DNA of 64,000 nucleotides from contig NZ_JABVXC010000007.1 of assembly GCF_013349955.1 (NCBI RefSeq), positions 106,206-170,205 on the forward strand, in the 5' to 3' direction. The stretch comes from Onishia taeanensis. GTDB lineage: Bacteria > Pseudomonadota > Gammaproteobacteria > Pseudomonadales > Halomonadaceae. The position numbers were made by a program, and so were the translations under genes. Shown here one piece after another: positions 9,300 through 17,897 of the stretch. Position 1 is the stretch's first letter; each line of letters opens with the position of its first letter. A model generated the notes under the pieces. It was not told the origin of the DNA. It did not search any database and worked only from the letters and a program-made list of their open reading frames with translations.

Positions 9300-10265
9300 A
9301 TGATCGTCAACTGTGTCGCCTATGAACACGGGCATCGCCAGCGGGATATCCATACCGATGATATCGCCGAGGCCATGCAGCACTCCAACTGCTTCGTGTG
9401 GGTCGCCTTGCATGATCCGGACCCCGAGGAGTTCCGGCGATTCGAGCAGATCTTCGACTTGCATGAGCTGGCCGTCGAAGATGCCCTGCATGGCCAGCAG
9501 CGCCCCAAGATCGAGGAATATGGCAGGGCACTTTTTTGCATCATGCGGCCGATTACCCTGGTCGATGGTGAATTCGATGAGGGTGAGGTGGCGGTGTTCC
9601 TCGGCGAGCGTTTTGTGCTGTCGGTTCGACAGCATGCCTCCCAAGGTTTCCTTGGTGTGCGAGAACGCTGCGAAAGGGAGCCCCACCTGCTCAAGCAGGG
9701 GCCTGCCTTCGTGCTCTACGCGCTGCTTGATGCCGTGGTGGATCGCTACTTCCCGGTGGTCGAGTCGCTGGAAAATGAACTCGAGAATATCGAGGATCAG
9801 ATATTCACCCGGGGAACGGCGCGCATGAGCCTCGAGCGTCTTTACCAACTCAAGCGTCGCACCATGCTGTTGAAGCACGCCGTAACGCCCCTAGCCGAGG
9901 CCACGGCTCATCTGACCGGCGGTCGTGTGCCTGCACTGTGCCTCAATACCCGCGAATACTTCCGCGACGTGTATGATCACCTGCACCGTATCGAGGTCGG
10001 GGTCGACACCATCCGCGAAACCATCATCACGGCCATCCAGGTCAACCTGTCGATGGTGGCCATCGATGAAAGCGAGGTGCACAAGCGGCTTGCCGCCTGG
10101 GCGGCAATATTCGCCGTGGCAACCATTCTGGCCGGTATATGGGGAATGAACTTCCAGCATATGCCAGAGCTGGACTGGCGACTCGGCTACCCCCTCGCTC
10201 TGTCGATCATGGGGCTTGCCTGCGGGGGCCTGCACTGGCGATTTCGTCGGGCAGGTTGGCTCTAG
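9300..10265 (+). CDS. CorA family divalent cation transporter
   Basis: A 321-residue CorA-type protein with a soluble alpha/beta N-terminal domain, a long helix region about residues 130-250, and two C-terminal transmembrane helices. The diagnostic GMN motif is in IWGMNFQHMPELDW near residue 280. The loop after GMN is MPEL, as in Mg2+/Co2+ channels of the CorA type rather than typical ZntB. It should form a pentameric inner-membrane channel for Mg2+, Co2+ or Ni2+. AGGAG lies about 8 nt before the ATG. It appears monocistronic. Confidence 0.92.
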   Translation: MIVNCVAYEHGHRQRDIHTDDIAEAMQHSNCFVWVALHDPDPEEFRRFEQIFDLHELAVEDALHGQQRPKIEEYGRALFCIMRPITLVDGEFDEGEVAVFLGERFVLSVRQHASQGFLGVRERCEREPHLLKQGPAFVLYALLDAVVDRYFPVVESLENELENIEDQIFTRGTARMSLERLYQLKRRTMLLKHAVTPLAEATAHLTGGRVPALCLNTREYFRDVYDHLHRIEVGVDTIRETIITAIQVNLSMVAIDESEVHKRLAAWAAIFAVATILAGIWGMNFQHMPELDWRLGYPLALSIMGLACGGLHWRFRRAGWL

Positions 10266-10348
10266 GTCGACGGGAGCATCAATACATCAGCGGCGGATAA
10301 CCACGCTGGGCGTACGCGTCTGGATAAACACGCCGGCTATAAGGACTC

Positions 10349-10780
10349 ATGTTAATGCTGGAAGTATCGCGACAGATTGTGATCAACGACGATGAGCTGG
10401 AGCTGCAGGCCGTTCGCGCCCAGGGCGCCGGCGGGCAGAACGTCAACAAGGTCGCTTCGGCGATTCATCTGCGTTTCGATATTCGTGCCTCTCAACTGCC
10501 GGAAGGCGTCAAGGAGCAGCTGCTGGCACTTCGGGACAAGCGCATCAGCCGCGACGGCGTGGTGATCATCAAGGCTCAGGAGCACCGTACCCAGGAACGT
10601 AACCGCCAGGAGGCGCTGGCGCGTCTCAAGTCACTGATCAAACGCGTGCTCTACGCCCCCAAGAAACGTGTGCCCACTCGGCCCAGCAAGGGGGCCAAGA
10701 AGCGACGCATCGAGCAAAAAAAGCAGCGTGGCAAGCACAAGGCCCTGCGTGGCAAAGTGAGCCGCCAGGCCATCGACTGA
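10349..10780 (+). CDS. arfB: Alternative ribosome-rescue peptidyl-tRNA hydrolase ArfB
   Basis: A 143-residue protein with the release-factor catalytic domain: AQGAGGQNVNKVASAIHLRF contains the GGQ motif that hydrolyses peptidyl-tRNA. The C-terminal tail is very basic (KKRRIEQKKQRGKHKALRGK), as needed to enter the empty mRNA channel of stalled ribosomes. The size and layout match YaeJ/ArfB, with no codon-recognition domain. Two ATGs, 10349 and 10355, are possible; AAGGA sits 3 nt before the first and about 9 nt before the second. Confidence 0.95.
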   Translation: MLMLEVSRQIVINDDELELQAVRAQGAGGQNVNKVASAIHLRFDIRASQLPEGVKEQLLALRDKRISRDGVVIIKAQEHRTQERNRQEALARLKSLIKRVLYAPKKRVPTRPSKGAKKRRIEQKKQRGKHKALRGKVSRQAID

Positions 10781-10905
10781 TTCCGCCGCATGGCAGTCAA
10801 CGCTGGTATCCCCTATCTTGTAGGCTCGGCCCGTGGCCCACGGGACTGCGATGTTTCATTTGCCTTGCTGATCAATAATCAGTGGGGCTGACAGGAGACG
10901 ATAAG

Positions 10906-11991
10906 ATGGCGGATCAATCGGTAGGTGATCTACTGAAAGACAACCGGGTCAAGGCGCTGGTCGTGCTGCTGGTGCTGGTGGTGCTCTATGCCTTCTATGC
11001 CAGCTCCAGTGCCAGCAGCGAGCGTGAGCGGCTCGAGGCCAGAGTGGCAGAGCTTGAAAGCGAACGGCAGACACTGAGCGACCGTGTCGCCTCCTTCAGC
11101 GAGACCTATGATTCCATTGACGCTGCAGAGGCGGCCCTTTCGGACCTGAATAGCCAGGTTGAAGCCGCCAAGACGCGTCTGGCAAACCTCGAGGAAAGCG
11201 TCAGCGAAGCGCAGTCCCGTCAGGATGCCATGACGTCGACCCTCGAGGAACGCCAGGCGCAGATCGATGAACTGGACGCCACGATCGCCTCGCGTCAGGC
11301 CGAGTACGAAACCCTTTCCGATCAGGTAGAGCAGGCCGTCAAGGAACGCGATCAGGCCCAGGCGACCCTCGAAGAGAGCCGCAGTGCCATTGCCGATGCT
11401 GAAGGGCGCCAGGCAGAGCTCGAAAGCAACATTGCGTCTCTGCAAGAACGTCGCGACGCTCTCGAGCAAGAAATTGCCAGCCGCGAAGAGCAGTCCGCCG
11501 CGCTAGAGGGCAAGATCGCGGCTGCCGAGCAGTCCTTTGCCCATGTCGATGAAAACCTGACCCAGGCCCTCAATGAGCTCGACGCTACTCAGCAGAAGCG
11601 CGACAGCCTGCAAACGCAGATTGCCGAGCTGAGCGATCAGGCAGATGCGCGACGGAATCAGCTGGATCGTCTCGAGGCGCAGCTCGCCGAATGGCGTGAT
11701 GAGCTAAGCCAGGTCTCTGTGGGTTCCTCGGCACAGGACGCCCAGAAGCGCGAGGCCTCGGACGAGGCTGCTGCGCAGGAAGCGACGCCTTCCTCAGAGA
11801 CATCTTCCGCAGAGGCGTCCTCCACAGAGGCGTCCTCCACAGAGGCGTCCTCCACAGAGACATCCTCCGCTGAGACGTCCTCCGCAGAGGGTGCAGAGGG
11901 TGCCACGAAGCAGGAGGCGGCTCAGGCGGAAGAAGCGGAAACGAAGAGCAATCAGACGGAAATCGAGCAGGAGCCTGAGGCCGAACAGTGA
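10906..11991 (+). CDS. Membrane-anchored coiled-coil protein with serine/glutamate repeat tail
   Basis: A 361-residue protein not assigned to a named family. Residues about 14-30 (VKALVVLLVLVVLYAFY) form one membrane helix; residues about 38-275 are a long continuous coiled coil rich in E, A, Q, R and S; the tail is acidic and low-complexity with pentads such as EASST repeated. The topology suggests a single-pass anchor with a long rod. AGGAG lies 8 nt before the ATG at 10906 and chooses it over the upstream open frame. It stands alone between arfB and the convergent ClC gene. The tail is encoded by 15-bp tandem repeats that may vary in number. Confidence 0.75.
   Translation: MADQSVGDLLKDNRVKALVVLLVLVVLYAFYASSSASSERERLEARVAELESERQTLSDRVASFSETYDSIDAAEAALSDLNSQVEAAKTRLANLEESVSEAQSRQDAMTSTLEERQAQIDELDATIASRQAEYETLSDQVEQAVKERDQAQATLEESRSAIADAEGRQAELESNIASLQERRDALEQEIASREEQSAALEGKIAAAEQSFAHVDENLTQALNELDATQQKRDSLQTQIAELSDQADARRNQLDRLEAQLAEWRDELSQVSVGSSAQDAQKREASDEAAAQEATPSSETSSAEASSTEASSTEASSTETSSAETSSAEGAEGATKQEAAQAEEAETKSNQTEIEQEPEAEQ
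11790..11890 (+). repeat. In-frame 15-bp tandem repeats coding SSxEx pentads
   Basis: About six to seven copies of a unit related to tcctccacagaggcg, the most regular at 11816-11860, encode pentapeptides such as EASST and ETSSA in the tail of the coiled-coil protein. Because the unit is a multiple of three, copy changes would keep the frame. Confidence 0.85.
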
Positions 11992-12016
11992 GCTGGGCAG
12001 CACCGCATTTGGTGCT

Positions 12017-12050
12017 CTCTCGCCTTTAACGCCCTCTCGCCTTTAACGCC
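12017..12050. repeat. Perfect 17-bp tandem duplication
   Basis: ctctcgcctttaacgcc occurs twice head to tail at 12017-12033 and 12034-12050, just after the coiled-coil gene. Confidence 0.9.
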
Positions 12051-12133
12051 GATGCATCCAGCACTCGAACGTGCACCGAGCGAGCTTTGAGCACAAGTGA
12101 TCGAAGTATCTGTGCTTGAAGCACTCATCGAAA

Positions 12134-12171
12134 GACACACGGCCTCCTGTTCCAGGGGGCCGTGTCGTGTC
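12134..12171 (-). terminator. Probable terminator between convergent genes, mainly for the ClC gene
   Basis: An inverted repeat, gacacACGGCC at 12134-12144 with GGCCGTgtcgtgtc at 12158-12171, forms a GC-rich stem. On the minus strand it is followed by GTGTCTTTCG. It lies about 70 bp beyond the ClC stop codon and may work in both directions; the T tract is weak. Confidence 0.5.
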
Positions 12172-12242
12172 TGGTGCCTGGGCTTGTCTCGCCCGACGGG
12201 CGGCACGCCTAGGCGATGGGCACTGACGGTCGTTGCTGATGG

Positions 12243-14009
12243 TCAGCCATGGCTGTTCTCCTCGTCGCGGAGCTCGTTGCTGGAGCGCATGAAGGCGCGG
12301 GCGATGGAGTCCTCGTAGACCACGCCGAGAAAGATGCCGTCGGCCTCATGATCGACCATGGCCAGCGCTTCACCACTGAAGTGTTCCAGGGCGGCCATGG
12401 CATCCCAAAGCGAATCGTCGGGGGCCAGCGTGGGGCGGGCTGGGCTGATGAAGTCGGCCACCGGTACATCGCCATGGCCATCCTCCCGGGCAGCTTCCAG
12501 GCTGGCGAGCGTCACGCTGCCGCAATGGCGGCCGTCGGCATCGGCTAGTTGGGCCTCGGCGTGGTCGGCATGGCAGATATGTCTCACCGCCACGACCACC
12601 GATGTCTGTGGCGACAGGGTCACGCAGTCACGGGTCAGATGAACATCGACCCTGGCCTGTTTGAGCATGGCTCGGCTGCGTCCGGCCGACAGGTCCAGCC
12701 CGCGCCTGGCGAGCTGGATGTCGAACAGCGAGCGGCCAAACAACTGGGCGCTGATCGGGCTGGCCAGGGTCACGCTGGCCAGCGCCGCGGTAGTCAGTGC
12801 GTAGTTGCCGGTGAGCTCGAAGACGATCAGCAGGCTCGCCAATGGTGCACCGATCACCGGGGCGGTGACCGCCAGCATGCCGCAGACGGCATAGAACACG
12901 AAGGTCTCCTGGCTGGCGCCCACCACCATCAGTGTCACATGGCCATAAAGGGCACCGAACAGGGTGCCGATCAGCAGGGCGGGGCTGAACACGCCGCCGC
13001 TGAACCCCAGCCCCAGGCACAGCGCCGTGGCGGCGAGCTTGAGGATGAGCAGGAGCGCGAGATCGTCGAGGGCGTAGGCGCCTGCGACGGTGGCCAGCCG
13101 CAGGGTTTCCTGGCCGATGCCGAGGATCTGCGGTACCCAGAGGGCGGTCACGCCGAGCATCGCGCCGGCAAGCGCCGGGCGCAGCGAAACAGGCACCGGC
13201 AGACGGCTGGCCTGGCGTTCCACGGCAAGGATGGCGCCCATATAGGCGCCGGCGACCAGTGCACCGAGGCCGCCGAGCACCAGGAAGGCCGCATATTCCC
13301 AGGCATGGGGAATGGCCGTTTCGCCGATCCGTAGCAATGGGCCGCTGGCCTGCAGGCTGTTGGCCAGGACATGGGCGACGATGGCGGCGGCGGCGATGGG
13401 AGCGAAGGCGCGCAGGGCATAGTGGCGCAGCACCACCTCATGGGCGAAGACGATGCCGGCCAGCGGGGCATTGAAGGTCGCGGCTATGGCGGCGGCGACC
13501 CCGCAGGCGATACCGATGTTGTCCCCGACCCGGGAGAGTCGCAGCAGCCGCGCCGCCAGAGAGCCCAGCGTGCCCCCCAGGTGCACCAGTGGCCCGTACT
13601 GCCCAACGGACGCGCCGCTGCCCAATGCCAACAGGGCGCTGAGGGTCGAGAGAATGCTGGCGCGGATCGGCAGCCGGCCGCGGCGGGTCTGAACGGCGGC
13701 AATCACGTCACTCGGCCCCTGGGCGCGGCGCTCGGCCAGCAGACGGTGAAACTGGCCGACGAGCAGGCCGCCAAGGGTGGGGACGGTGAGGGTGGCGATG
13801 ACGAGCACTGCCGAAGAGGCGGCATGACGCCGACTGTCCGCTGAGATCCACAGCAGATCGTTTAGCCACAGCACGCCGGCAACGAAGGCCATGGCCAACA
13901 GAGCGGCGGTGGCTCCGATCAGCCCGCCGAGCAGTACCAGGCCCAGGAAGTGCACCAGCCGCACGGGGCGGCTGGGGCGGCTGGGGCGGCCGGCAGAGGA
14001 GGTGTTCAT
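12243..14009 (-). CDS. ClC family chloride channel/antiporter with C-terminal CBS domains
   Basis: A 588-residue ClC protein. Selectivity-filter regions are recognisable: GSGASVGQYGPLVHLGG near residue 133 (the GREGP position) and GFSGGVFSPALLIG near 330. About ten or more hydrophobic helices are followed by a roughly 130-residue pair of CBS-like domains (about residues 455-580) that may bind nucleotides. The gating/proton glutamate of CLC-ec1 (GREGP) is replaced by tyrosine (GQYGP), which argues for passive channel activity rather than Cl-/H+ exchange. The start is the ATG at 14009. It may aid chloride homeostasis in a halophile; that role is inference. Confidence 0.9.
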   Translation of the reverse strand: MNTSSAGRPSRPSRPVRLVHFLGLVLLGGLIGATAALLAMAFVAGVLWLNDLLWISADSRRHAASSAVLVIATLTVPTLGGLLVGQFHRLLAERRAQGPSDVIAAVQTRRGRLPIRASILSTLSALLALGSGASVGQYGPLVHLGGTLGSLAARLLRLSRVGDNIGIACGVAAAIAATFNAPLAGIVFAHEVVLRHYALRAFAPIAAAAIVAHVLANSLQASGPLLRIGETAIPHAWEYAAFLVLGGLGALVAGAYMGAILAVERQASRLPVPVSLRPALAGAMLGVTALWVPQILGIGQETLRLATVAGAYALDDLALLLILKLAATALCLGLGFSGGVFSPALLIGTLFGALYGHVTLMVVGASQETFVFYAVCGMLAVTAPVIGAPLASLLIVFELTGNYALTTAALASVTLASPISAQLFGRSLFDIQLARRGLDLSAGRSRAMLKQARVDVHLTRDCVTLSPQTSVVVAVRHICHADHAEAQLADADGRHCGSVTLASLEAAREDGHGDVPVADFISPARPTLAPDDSLWDAMAALEHFSGEALAMVDHEADGIFLGVVYEDSIARAFMRSSNELRDEENSHG

Positions 14010-14076
14010 CTACAAGGTGTAGGTCGCCCCCGGGCATCCGGCAAGCGGCTGAGCCTCGCGATGGTCGCAGCCGGGG

Positions 14077-14769
14077 CTAGGGAGGCGGTGATGACCGAGG
14101 CAAGGCCGCCCGGGCCAGCAGCGCAATCACCTCTTCATCACTGGTTTGCCCGAAGGTCTGGTACCACTGGCCAACCGCCATGAAATCCCGTGGCGCATGC
14201 AGGCAGACGACTCGATCGGCGAATCTGTCGATCGCGGCCAGGCTGTCGGCAGCCGCCACCGGCACCGCCACCACCAGCTCTCCAGGTGCATCTTTTCGCA
14301 CGGCTTCCACGGCAGCCTGCATGGTCGCCCCGGTGGCCAGGCCGTCATCGACCACGATGACGCTGCGCCCGGTGATGCGAGGTGGCGGTCGGTGACCTCT
14401 ATAGGCCAGCTCGCGTCGTTGCAGCTCGCGGGTTTCATCGGCAATGATGGCGTTGAGCCGCTCCTTGCCGATGCCGAGACGCGCGATCAGCTCGTGATTC
14501 AGGATGCAGATGCCGTTGCCGGCAATGGCGCCCATGGCAAGCTCCGGGTGCCAGGGCACGCCCAGCTTGCGCACTACCAGTACATCGAGTTCGCCGCCCA
14601 ATGCCTGCGCCACCTCGAATGCCACCGGCACACCGCCGCGAGGCAGGCCAAGCACCAGTGGTTGGTGATAGTCATGTAGAGCGTTGGCGAGCTGCCAACC
14701 GGCATCTTGGCGGTCCCGGAAGAGCATGTCATAGCCGTCTCGCTGGGTGTCCCCATCAGCATAGGACAA
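14077..14769 (-). CDS. Phosphoribosyltransferase domain protein
   Basis: A 230-residue type I phosphoribosyltransferase-like protein. The PRPP-binding loop VIVVDDGLATGATMQAAV near residue 138 is diagnostic. LGLPRGGVPVAFEVAQALG and ELDVLVVRKLGVP are typical of the uncharacterised PRT group often fused or linked to dienelactone hydrolase-like domains. The substrate base is not known. It is on the same strand as the ClC gene, 67 bp upstream of it, so the two may share a transcript. The start is uncertain: MSYADGD at 14769 or MLFRDRQ further in. Confidence 0.82.
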   Translation of the reverse strand: MSYADGDTQRDGYDMLFRDRQDAGWQLANALHDYHQPLVLGLPRGGVPVAFEVAQALGGELDVLVVRKLGVPWHPELAMGAIAGNGICILNHELIARLGIGKERLNAIIADETRELQRRELAYRGHRPPPRITGRSVIVVDDGLATGATMQAAVEAVRKDAPGELVVAVPVAAADSLAAIDRFADRVVCLHAPRDFMAVGQWYQTFGQTSDEEVIALLARAALPRSSPPP

Positions 14770-14788
14770 ATGGCATAGAACAAAGCGC

Positions 14789-14836
14789 AGGTCAGGGTTT
14801 AGGACAGGGTTTAGGTCAGCGTTTAGGCCAACGTTT
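14789..14836. repeat. Four-copy degenerate 12-bp tandem repeat
   Basis: Units are aggtcagggttt, aggacagggttt, aggtcagcgttt and aggccaacgttt, read directly from the sequence. Confidence 0.85.
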
Positions 14837-14877
14837 CGATCAGCGGGTTGGGGCAGAGGCCAAGCCAGGGTTTTGCC

Positions 14878-14913
14878 AAGGTCTTGGATAAGGTCTTGGA
14901 TAAGGGCTTGGAT
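14878..14913. repeat. Three-copy 12-bp tandem repeat
   Basis: Units are aaggtcttggat twice and aagggcttggat once. Unit length equals that of the neighbouring array, but the sequence differs. Confidence 0.88.
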
Positions 14914-15077
14914 CCGAAACTGGCGATCAAGCGGGCTCGTTTACGTGCCGTGCCTTGCGTAGAAATCCGCAGGCGAAAAGTTGACTAGTCTGCTTGGGAT
15001 TGGCCGGGGCACGCGGGTTATACTCGCCCCATGGCGGCATGCGATGCCGACGATCAATGACACAGGAGAAGATCGTA

Positions 15078-15878
15078 ATGGAGGGTGTAAAGCATATCGT
15101 CGCCGTGGCGTCGGGCAAGGGCGGCGTTGGCAAGTCCACTGTGACCGCCAACCTGGCGTTGGCTATGGCGGCCGAAGGCTATCGAGTCGGCCTGCTGGAT
15201 GCCGATATCTATGGTCCCAGCCAGGCGCAGATGCTGGGCATCGGTGAGGGCGTGAGGCCGCACCAGGTAGGGGATAACCAATTCGCCCCTCTCGAGGCTC
15301 ATGGCATCCAGGCGATGTCGATGGCCTTCCTGGTCGATATCACAGAGCCGATGGTATGGCGCGGGCCCATGGTTGCCGGTGCCTTCCAGCAGATGCTCAA
15401 CCAGACCGCCTGGGACGATCTCGACTATCTGTTCATCGACATGCCGCCGGGTACCGGTGACATCCAGCTGACGCTGGCCCAGAAGGTCGAGGTCGATGGA
15501 GCGGTGATCGTCACGACTCCGCAGGACATCGCACTGTTGGACGCGCGCAAGGGCATCGAGATGTTCCGCAAGGTCAATGTGCCGGTGCTGGGAATCGTCG
15601 AAAACATGAGCCTGCATGTCTGCTCGGAGTGTGGCCACCAGGAGCCGATCTTTGGCGCTGGCGGTGGCGAGCGCATTGCCTCACAGTACGAGACAACGCT
15701 GCTGGGTCAGTTGCCGTTGAGCCTTGGCATCCGCGAGCAGGCGGATGGCGGCCGTCCTACCGTGGTCGCCGAGCCCGAGGGCGAGGTGGCGCAAACCTTC
15801 CGCAAGGTGGCGCGAGCCGTGGTCGAGGGCGTTACCGCCCAGCAAGCCGAGGGGCCGAACATCTCCTTCGGCGACTAG
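15078..15878 (+). CDS. apbC: Mrp/ApbC family iron-sulfur cluster carrier ATPase
   Basis: A 266-residue P-loop ATPase of the Mrp/NBP35 family. The deviant Walker [16 protein letters not shown] starts near residue 12; DADIYGPSQ and [10 protein letters not shown] follow; the CxxC that binds the transferred [4Fe-4S] cluster is CSECGHQ near residue 182. It should load Fe-S clusters onto target proteins in the cytoplasm as a dimer. The ATG at 15078 is chosen because AGGAG lies 9 nt upstream; an ATG at 15057 is also in frame. The N-terminal MIP18/DUF59 domain found in E. coli Mrp/ApbC is missing here. Confidence 0.92.
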   Translation: MEGVKHIVAVASGKGGVGKSTVTANLALAMAAEGYRVGLLDADIYGPSQAQMLGIGEGVRPHQVGDNQFAPLEAHGIQAMSMAFLVDITEPMVWRGPMVAGAFQQMLNQTAWDDLDYLFIDMPPGTGDIQLTLAQKVEVDGAVIVTTPQDIALLDARKGIEMFRKVNVPVLGIVENMSLHVCSECGHQEPIFGAGGGERIASQYETTLLGQLPLSLGIREQADGGRPTVVAEPEGEVAQTFRKVARAVVEGVTAQQAEGPNISFGD

Positions 15879-15955
15879 GTCTGCTCAGGCCAGAAACGCT
15901 TTAGCGTTACCTGGTCATAAGGGCTTGCTGCAGCCAAGTCTTTTGGAACGCCGTC

Positions 15956-15985
15956 AGGGCCGTTATGATTACGGCCCTGTTTTTT
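15956..15985 (+). terminator. Rho-independent terminator between apbC and dcd
   Basis: Stem AGGGCCGT (15956-15963) and ACGGCCCT (15971-15978), a 7-nt loop, then GTTTTTTG. A classic terminator for apbC that separates it from dcd. Confidence 0.88.
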
Positions 15986-16020
15986 GCCCTTCACCCTCGA
16001 CGCACCTCAAGGAATCCCCG

Positions 16021-16587
16021 ATGAGCATCAAGTCCGATAACTGGATCCGTCGCATGGCCGCCAGTGACGCCATGATCGAACCGTTCATGGAGGATCAGGT
16101 GCGCTACGTCAACGAGCAGCGGGTGATCTCCTACGGCACGTCCAGCTACGGCTACGACGTGCGCTGCTCCGATGAATTCAAGGTCTTCACCAACATCCAT
16201 TCGGCGGTCGTCGACCCGAAAGCCTTCGACGAGAAGAGCTTCGTCGACGTCAAAGGGGATGTCTGCGTGATCCCGCCCAACTCCTTTGCCCTGGCTCGCA
16301 CCGTGGAGTACTTCCGCATACCGCGCAATGTGCTGACCATTTGCCTCGGCAAGTCCACTTACGCCCGCTGTGGCATCATCGTCAACGTCACACCCCTGGA
16401 GCCGGAATGGGAAGGGCACGTGACGCTCGAATTCTCCAACACCACCAATCTGCCGGCCAAGATCTACGCCAACGAGGGTGTCGCGCAGATGCTGTTCCTG
16501 GAATCCGATGAGGTCTGCGAGACCTCCTACAAGGATCGGGGCGGCAAATACATGGGGCAGCGCGGTGTCACCCTGCCGCGGACCTGA
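16021..16587 (+). CDS. dcd: dCTP deaminase
   Basis: A 188-residue protein, the usual length for Dcd. It converts dCTP to dUTP for thymidylate synthesis in the cytoplasm as a trimer. Motifs seen: [19 protein letters not shown] near residue 38, [19 protein letters not shown] near 110 with the catalytic Arg/Glu region, and [18 protein letters not shown]. The ATG at 16021 has AAGGAA upstream and gives the family N-terminus [13 protein letters not shown]; the longer open frame before it overlaps apbC and is not used. Confidence 0.96.
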   Translation: MSIKSDNWIRRMAASDAMIEPFMEDQVRYVNEQRVISYGTSSYGYDVRCSDEFKVFTNIHSAVVDPKAFDEKSFVDVKGDVCVIPPNSFALARTVEYFRIPRNVLTICLGKSTYARCGIIVNVTPLEPEWEGHVTLEFSNTTNLPAKIYANEGVAQMLFLESDEVCETSYKDRGGKYMGQRGVTLPRT

Positions 16588-16621
16588 TACGCCAACACGG
16601 ACTGCATGACGACACAGCAAG

Positions 16622-16647
16622 GCCGGGCTTTTGAAGCCCGGCTTTTT
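16622..16647 (+). terminator. Rho-independent terminator of dcd
   Basis: Stem GCCGGGCTT (16622-16630) with AAGCCCGGC (16634-16642), loop TTG, followed by TTTTT. It lies about 35 nt after the dcd stop and shortly before the end of the convergent pycR gene. Confidence 0.92.
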
Positions 16648-16666
16648 GATGTCTGCAAGGGGCAGA

Positions 16667-17668
16667 TTAGAACTGCTGGCTATCCACCGCCGGTAGACAG
16701 ACCACACCGTGGCCCGGCATGGGTTCGAGAGGCCCGCTAAAGTGGCGATTGAGCTCGGGCAGCAGCTCTCGCACGCAGCGCAGGAAAAGCTCAGTGACCG
16801 GCGAGGGCGGCCGGTCCTTGGGGTAGACGGTGCACCAGGAGCGCTTGAGCGGAAAGCCGGGCAGCTTGGGCGATGCCAGCAGTCCGGAAGCGATTTCCAG
16901 CTGCACGGCCAATCGCGGCAATACCGCGACGCCCAGGTGCGCCATGATGCCCTGCTTGATCGCCTCGTTGGTACCCAGCTCGATGGTATGCGGCAGCGAC
17001 ACCCGCTCCCTGGCGGCGAACTCCTCGAAGGCGGTCCGCGTCCCGGAACCGGGTTCGCGCATTAGCACATAGTGGCGCGCAAAGTCCTCGAGGCTCGGCT
17101 TGTCGGCCGTCAGCAGCGGATGGCCTGGCCAGACGACCGGGATCATCTCGTTGTCCAGTATCGGCATGAAGGCCAGTTGGGCATCTTGGGGCACCATGCC
17201 CATGATCACCAGGTCGTCGCGCCGTTCGGCCAGACGCTCGAGGGCCTGGCTGCGGTTGCAGACGCGCAGTCGAATGGTGACTTCCGGGTAGCGGGCGCGA
17301 AACCGGGCCAGAATATGAGGCACCGCGTACTGGGCGGTGGATACCGCGGCCAGGTTGAGCTCGCCGCGAATGGTGCCGGCGATCTCGGAGAGCTCCATCT
17401 GGAGGCTCGACACCTGGCCGAAGATCGAGGTCACTGAGGCGGCCAGCGCATCGGCGGCTGGCAGTACGTGCAGGGTCTTGCCGGCATACTTGAACAGCGG
17501 CTGCTCCAGCGCCTGCTCGAGCTGTCGGATCTGGGCGCTCACCGCGGGCTGGGTGAGGCCTAGCTGCTCGGCGGCCCGGGAGTAAGACTGCTGGCGATGC
17601 ACGGCCTGAAAGACCTGCAACTGACGAAACGTCAGGCGATTGAGCAGACTGGGTCGAGTCATCGGCAT
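16667..17668 (-). CDS. pycR: LysR-type regulator divergent from pyruvate carboxylase genes (PycR-like)
   Basis: A 333-residue LysR-type regulator. The winged helix-turn-helix is at residues about 12-70 (FRQLQVFQAVHRQQSYSRAA then LGLTQPAVSAQIRQLE); the ligand-binding domain fills the rest. Transcribed away from pycA/pycB, the arrangement known for PycR in Pseudomonas aeruginosa, which is the reason for the symbol. A 20-bp inverted repeat at 17685-17704 just upstream of its start is a good operator candidate. Effector unknown. The start may be 17668 or the Met two codons later. Confidence 0.85.
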   Translation of the reverse strand: MPMTRPSLLNRLTFRQLQVFQAVHRQQSYSRAAEQLGLTQPAVSAQIRQLEQALEQPLFKYAGKTLHVLPAADALAASVTSIFGQVSSLQMELSEIAGTIRGELNLAAVSTAQYAVPHILARFRARYPEVTIRLRVCNRSQALERLAERRDDLVIMGMVPQDAQLAFMPILDNEMIPVVWPGHPLLTADKPSLEDFARHYVLMREPGSGTRTAFEEFAARERVSLPHTIELGTNEAIKQGIMAHLGVAVLPRLAVQLEIASGLLASPKLPGFPLKRSWCTVYPKDRPPSPVTELFLRCVRELLPELNRHFSGPLEPMPGHGVVCLPAVDSQQF

Positions 17669-17684
17669 TCCCGCAAAGGTCTAG

Positions 17685-17704
17685 CTATAAGGTATAGCTT
17701 ATAG
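17685..17704. promoter_or_regulatory. Candidate LysR-type operator in the pycR-pycA gap
   Basis: Perfect inverted repeat CTATAAG-N6-CTTATAG, with a T and A pattern as in LysR boxes, in the divergent gap 17 bp upstream of the pycR start. The role is inferred from position and symmetry. Confidence 0.55.
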
Positions 17705-17897
17705 GTTGGCAAAAAAATATCAATTTTTCTATTGGTTCGACACCCGGTAGCGTGAAAAAACGTCCTGCAACGGGGGTGGCTGGACACCCGTGAGCCGCTG
17801 GAAGCGACATGGGAGGGAGAATGTCGACCTTCCGGGGGCTTTCGAGTGTTTCGCAGGCCCGCTCAGGACGCAACCCGTAACCCTGGAGGTTCGACCC

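Larger units (their letters stand above)
14770..15077. other. Divergent intergenic region with two 12-bp tandem arrays
   Basis: No gene is seen. It contains aggtcagggttt-type 12-bp units four times at 14789-14836 and aaggtcttggat-type 12-bp units three times at 14878-14913. The promoters of the phosphoribosyltransferase and apbC genes must lie around these; no clear -35/-10 pair could be fixed apart from a possible ttgact...gttatact near 14980-15020. Confidence 0.6.

Noticed and set aside
12549..13334. Plus-strand frame opposite the ClC gene
   Set aside because: Gln/Gly/His-rich antisense artefact of GC-rich third positions.
14994..15077. Upstream extension of apbC
   Set aside because: The added residues look non-coding and the AGGAG before 15078 explains the start.
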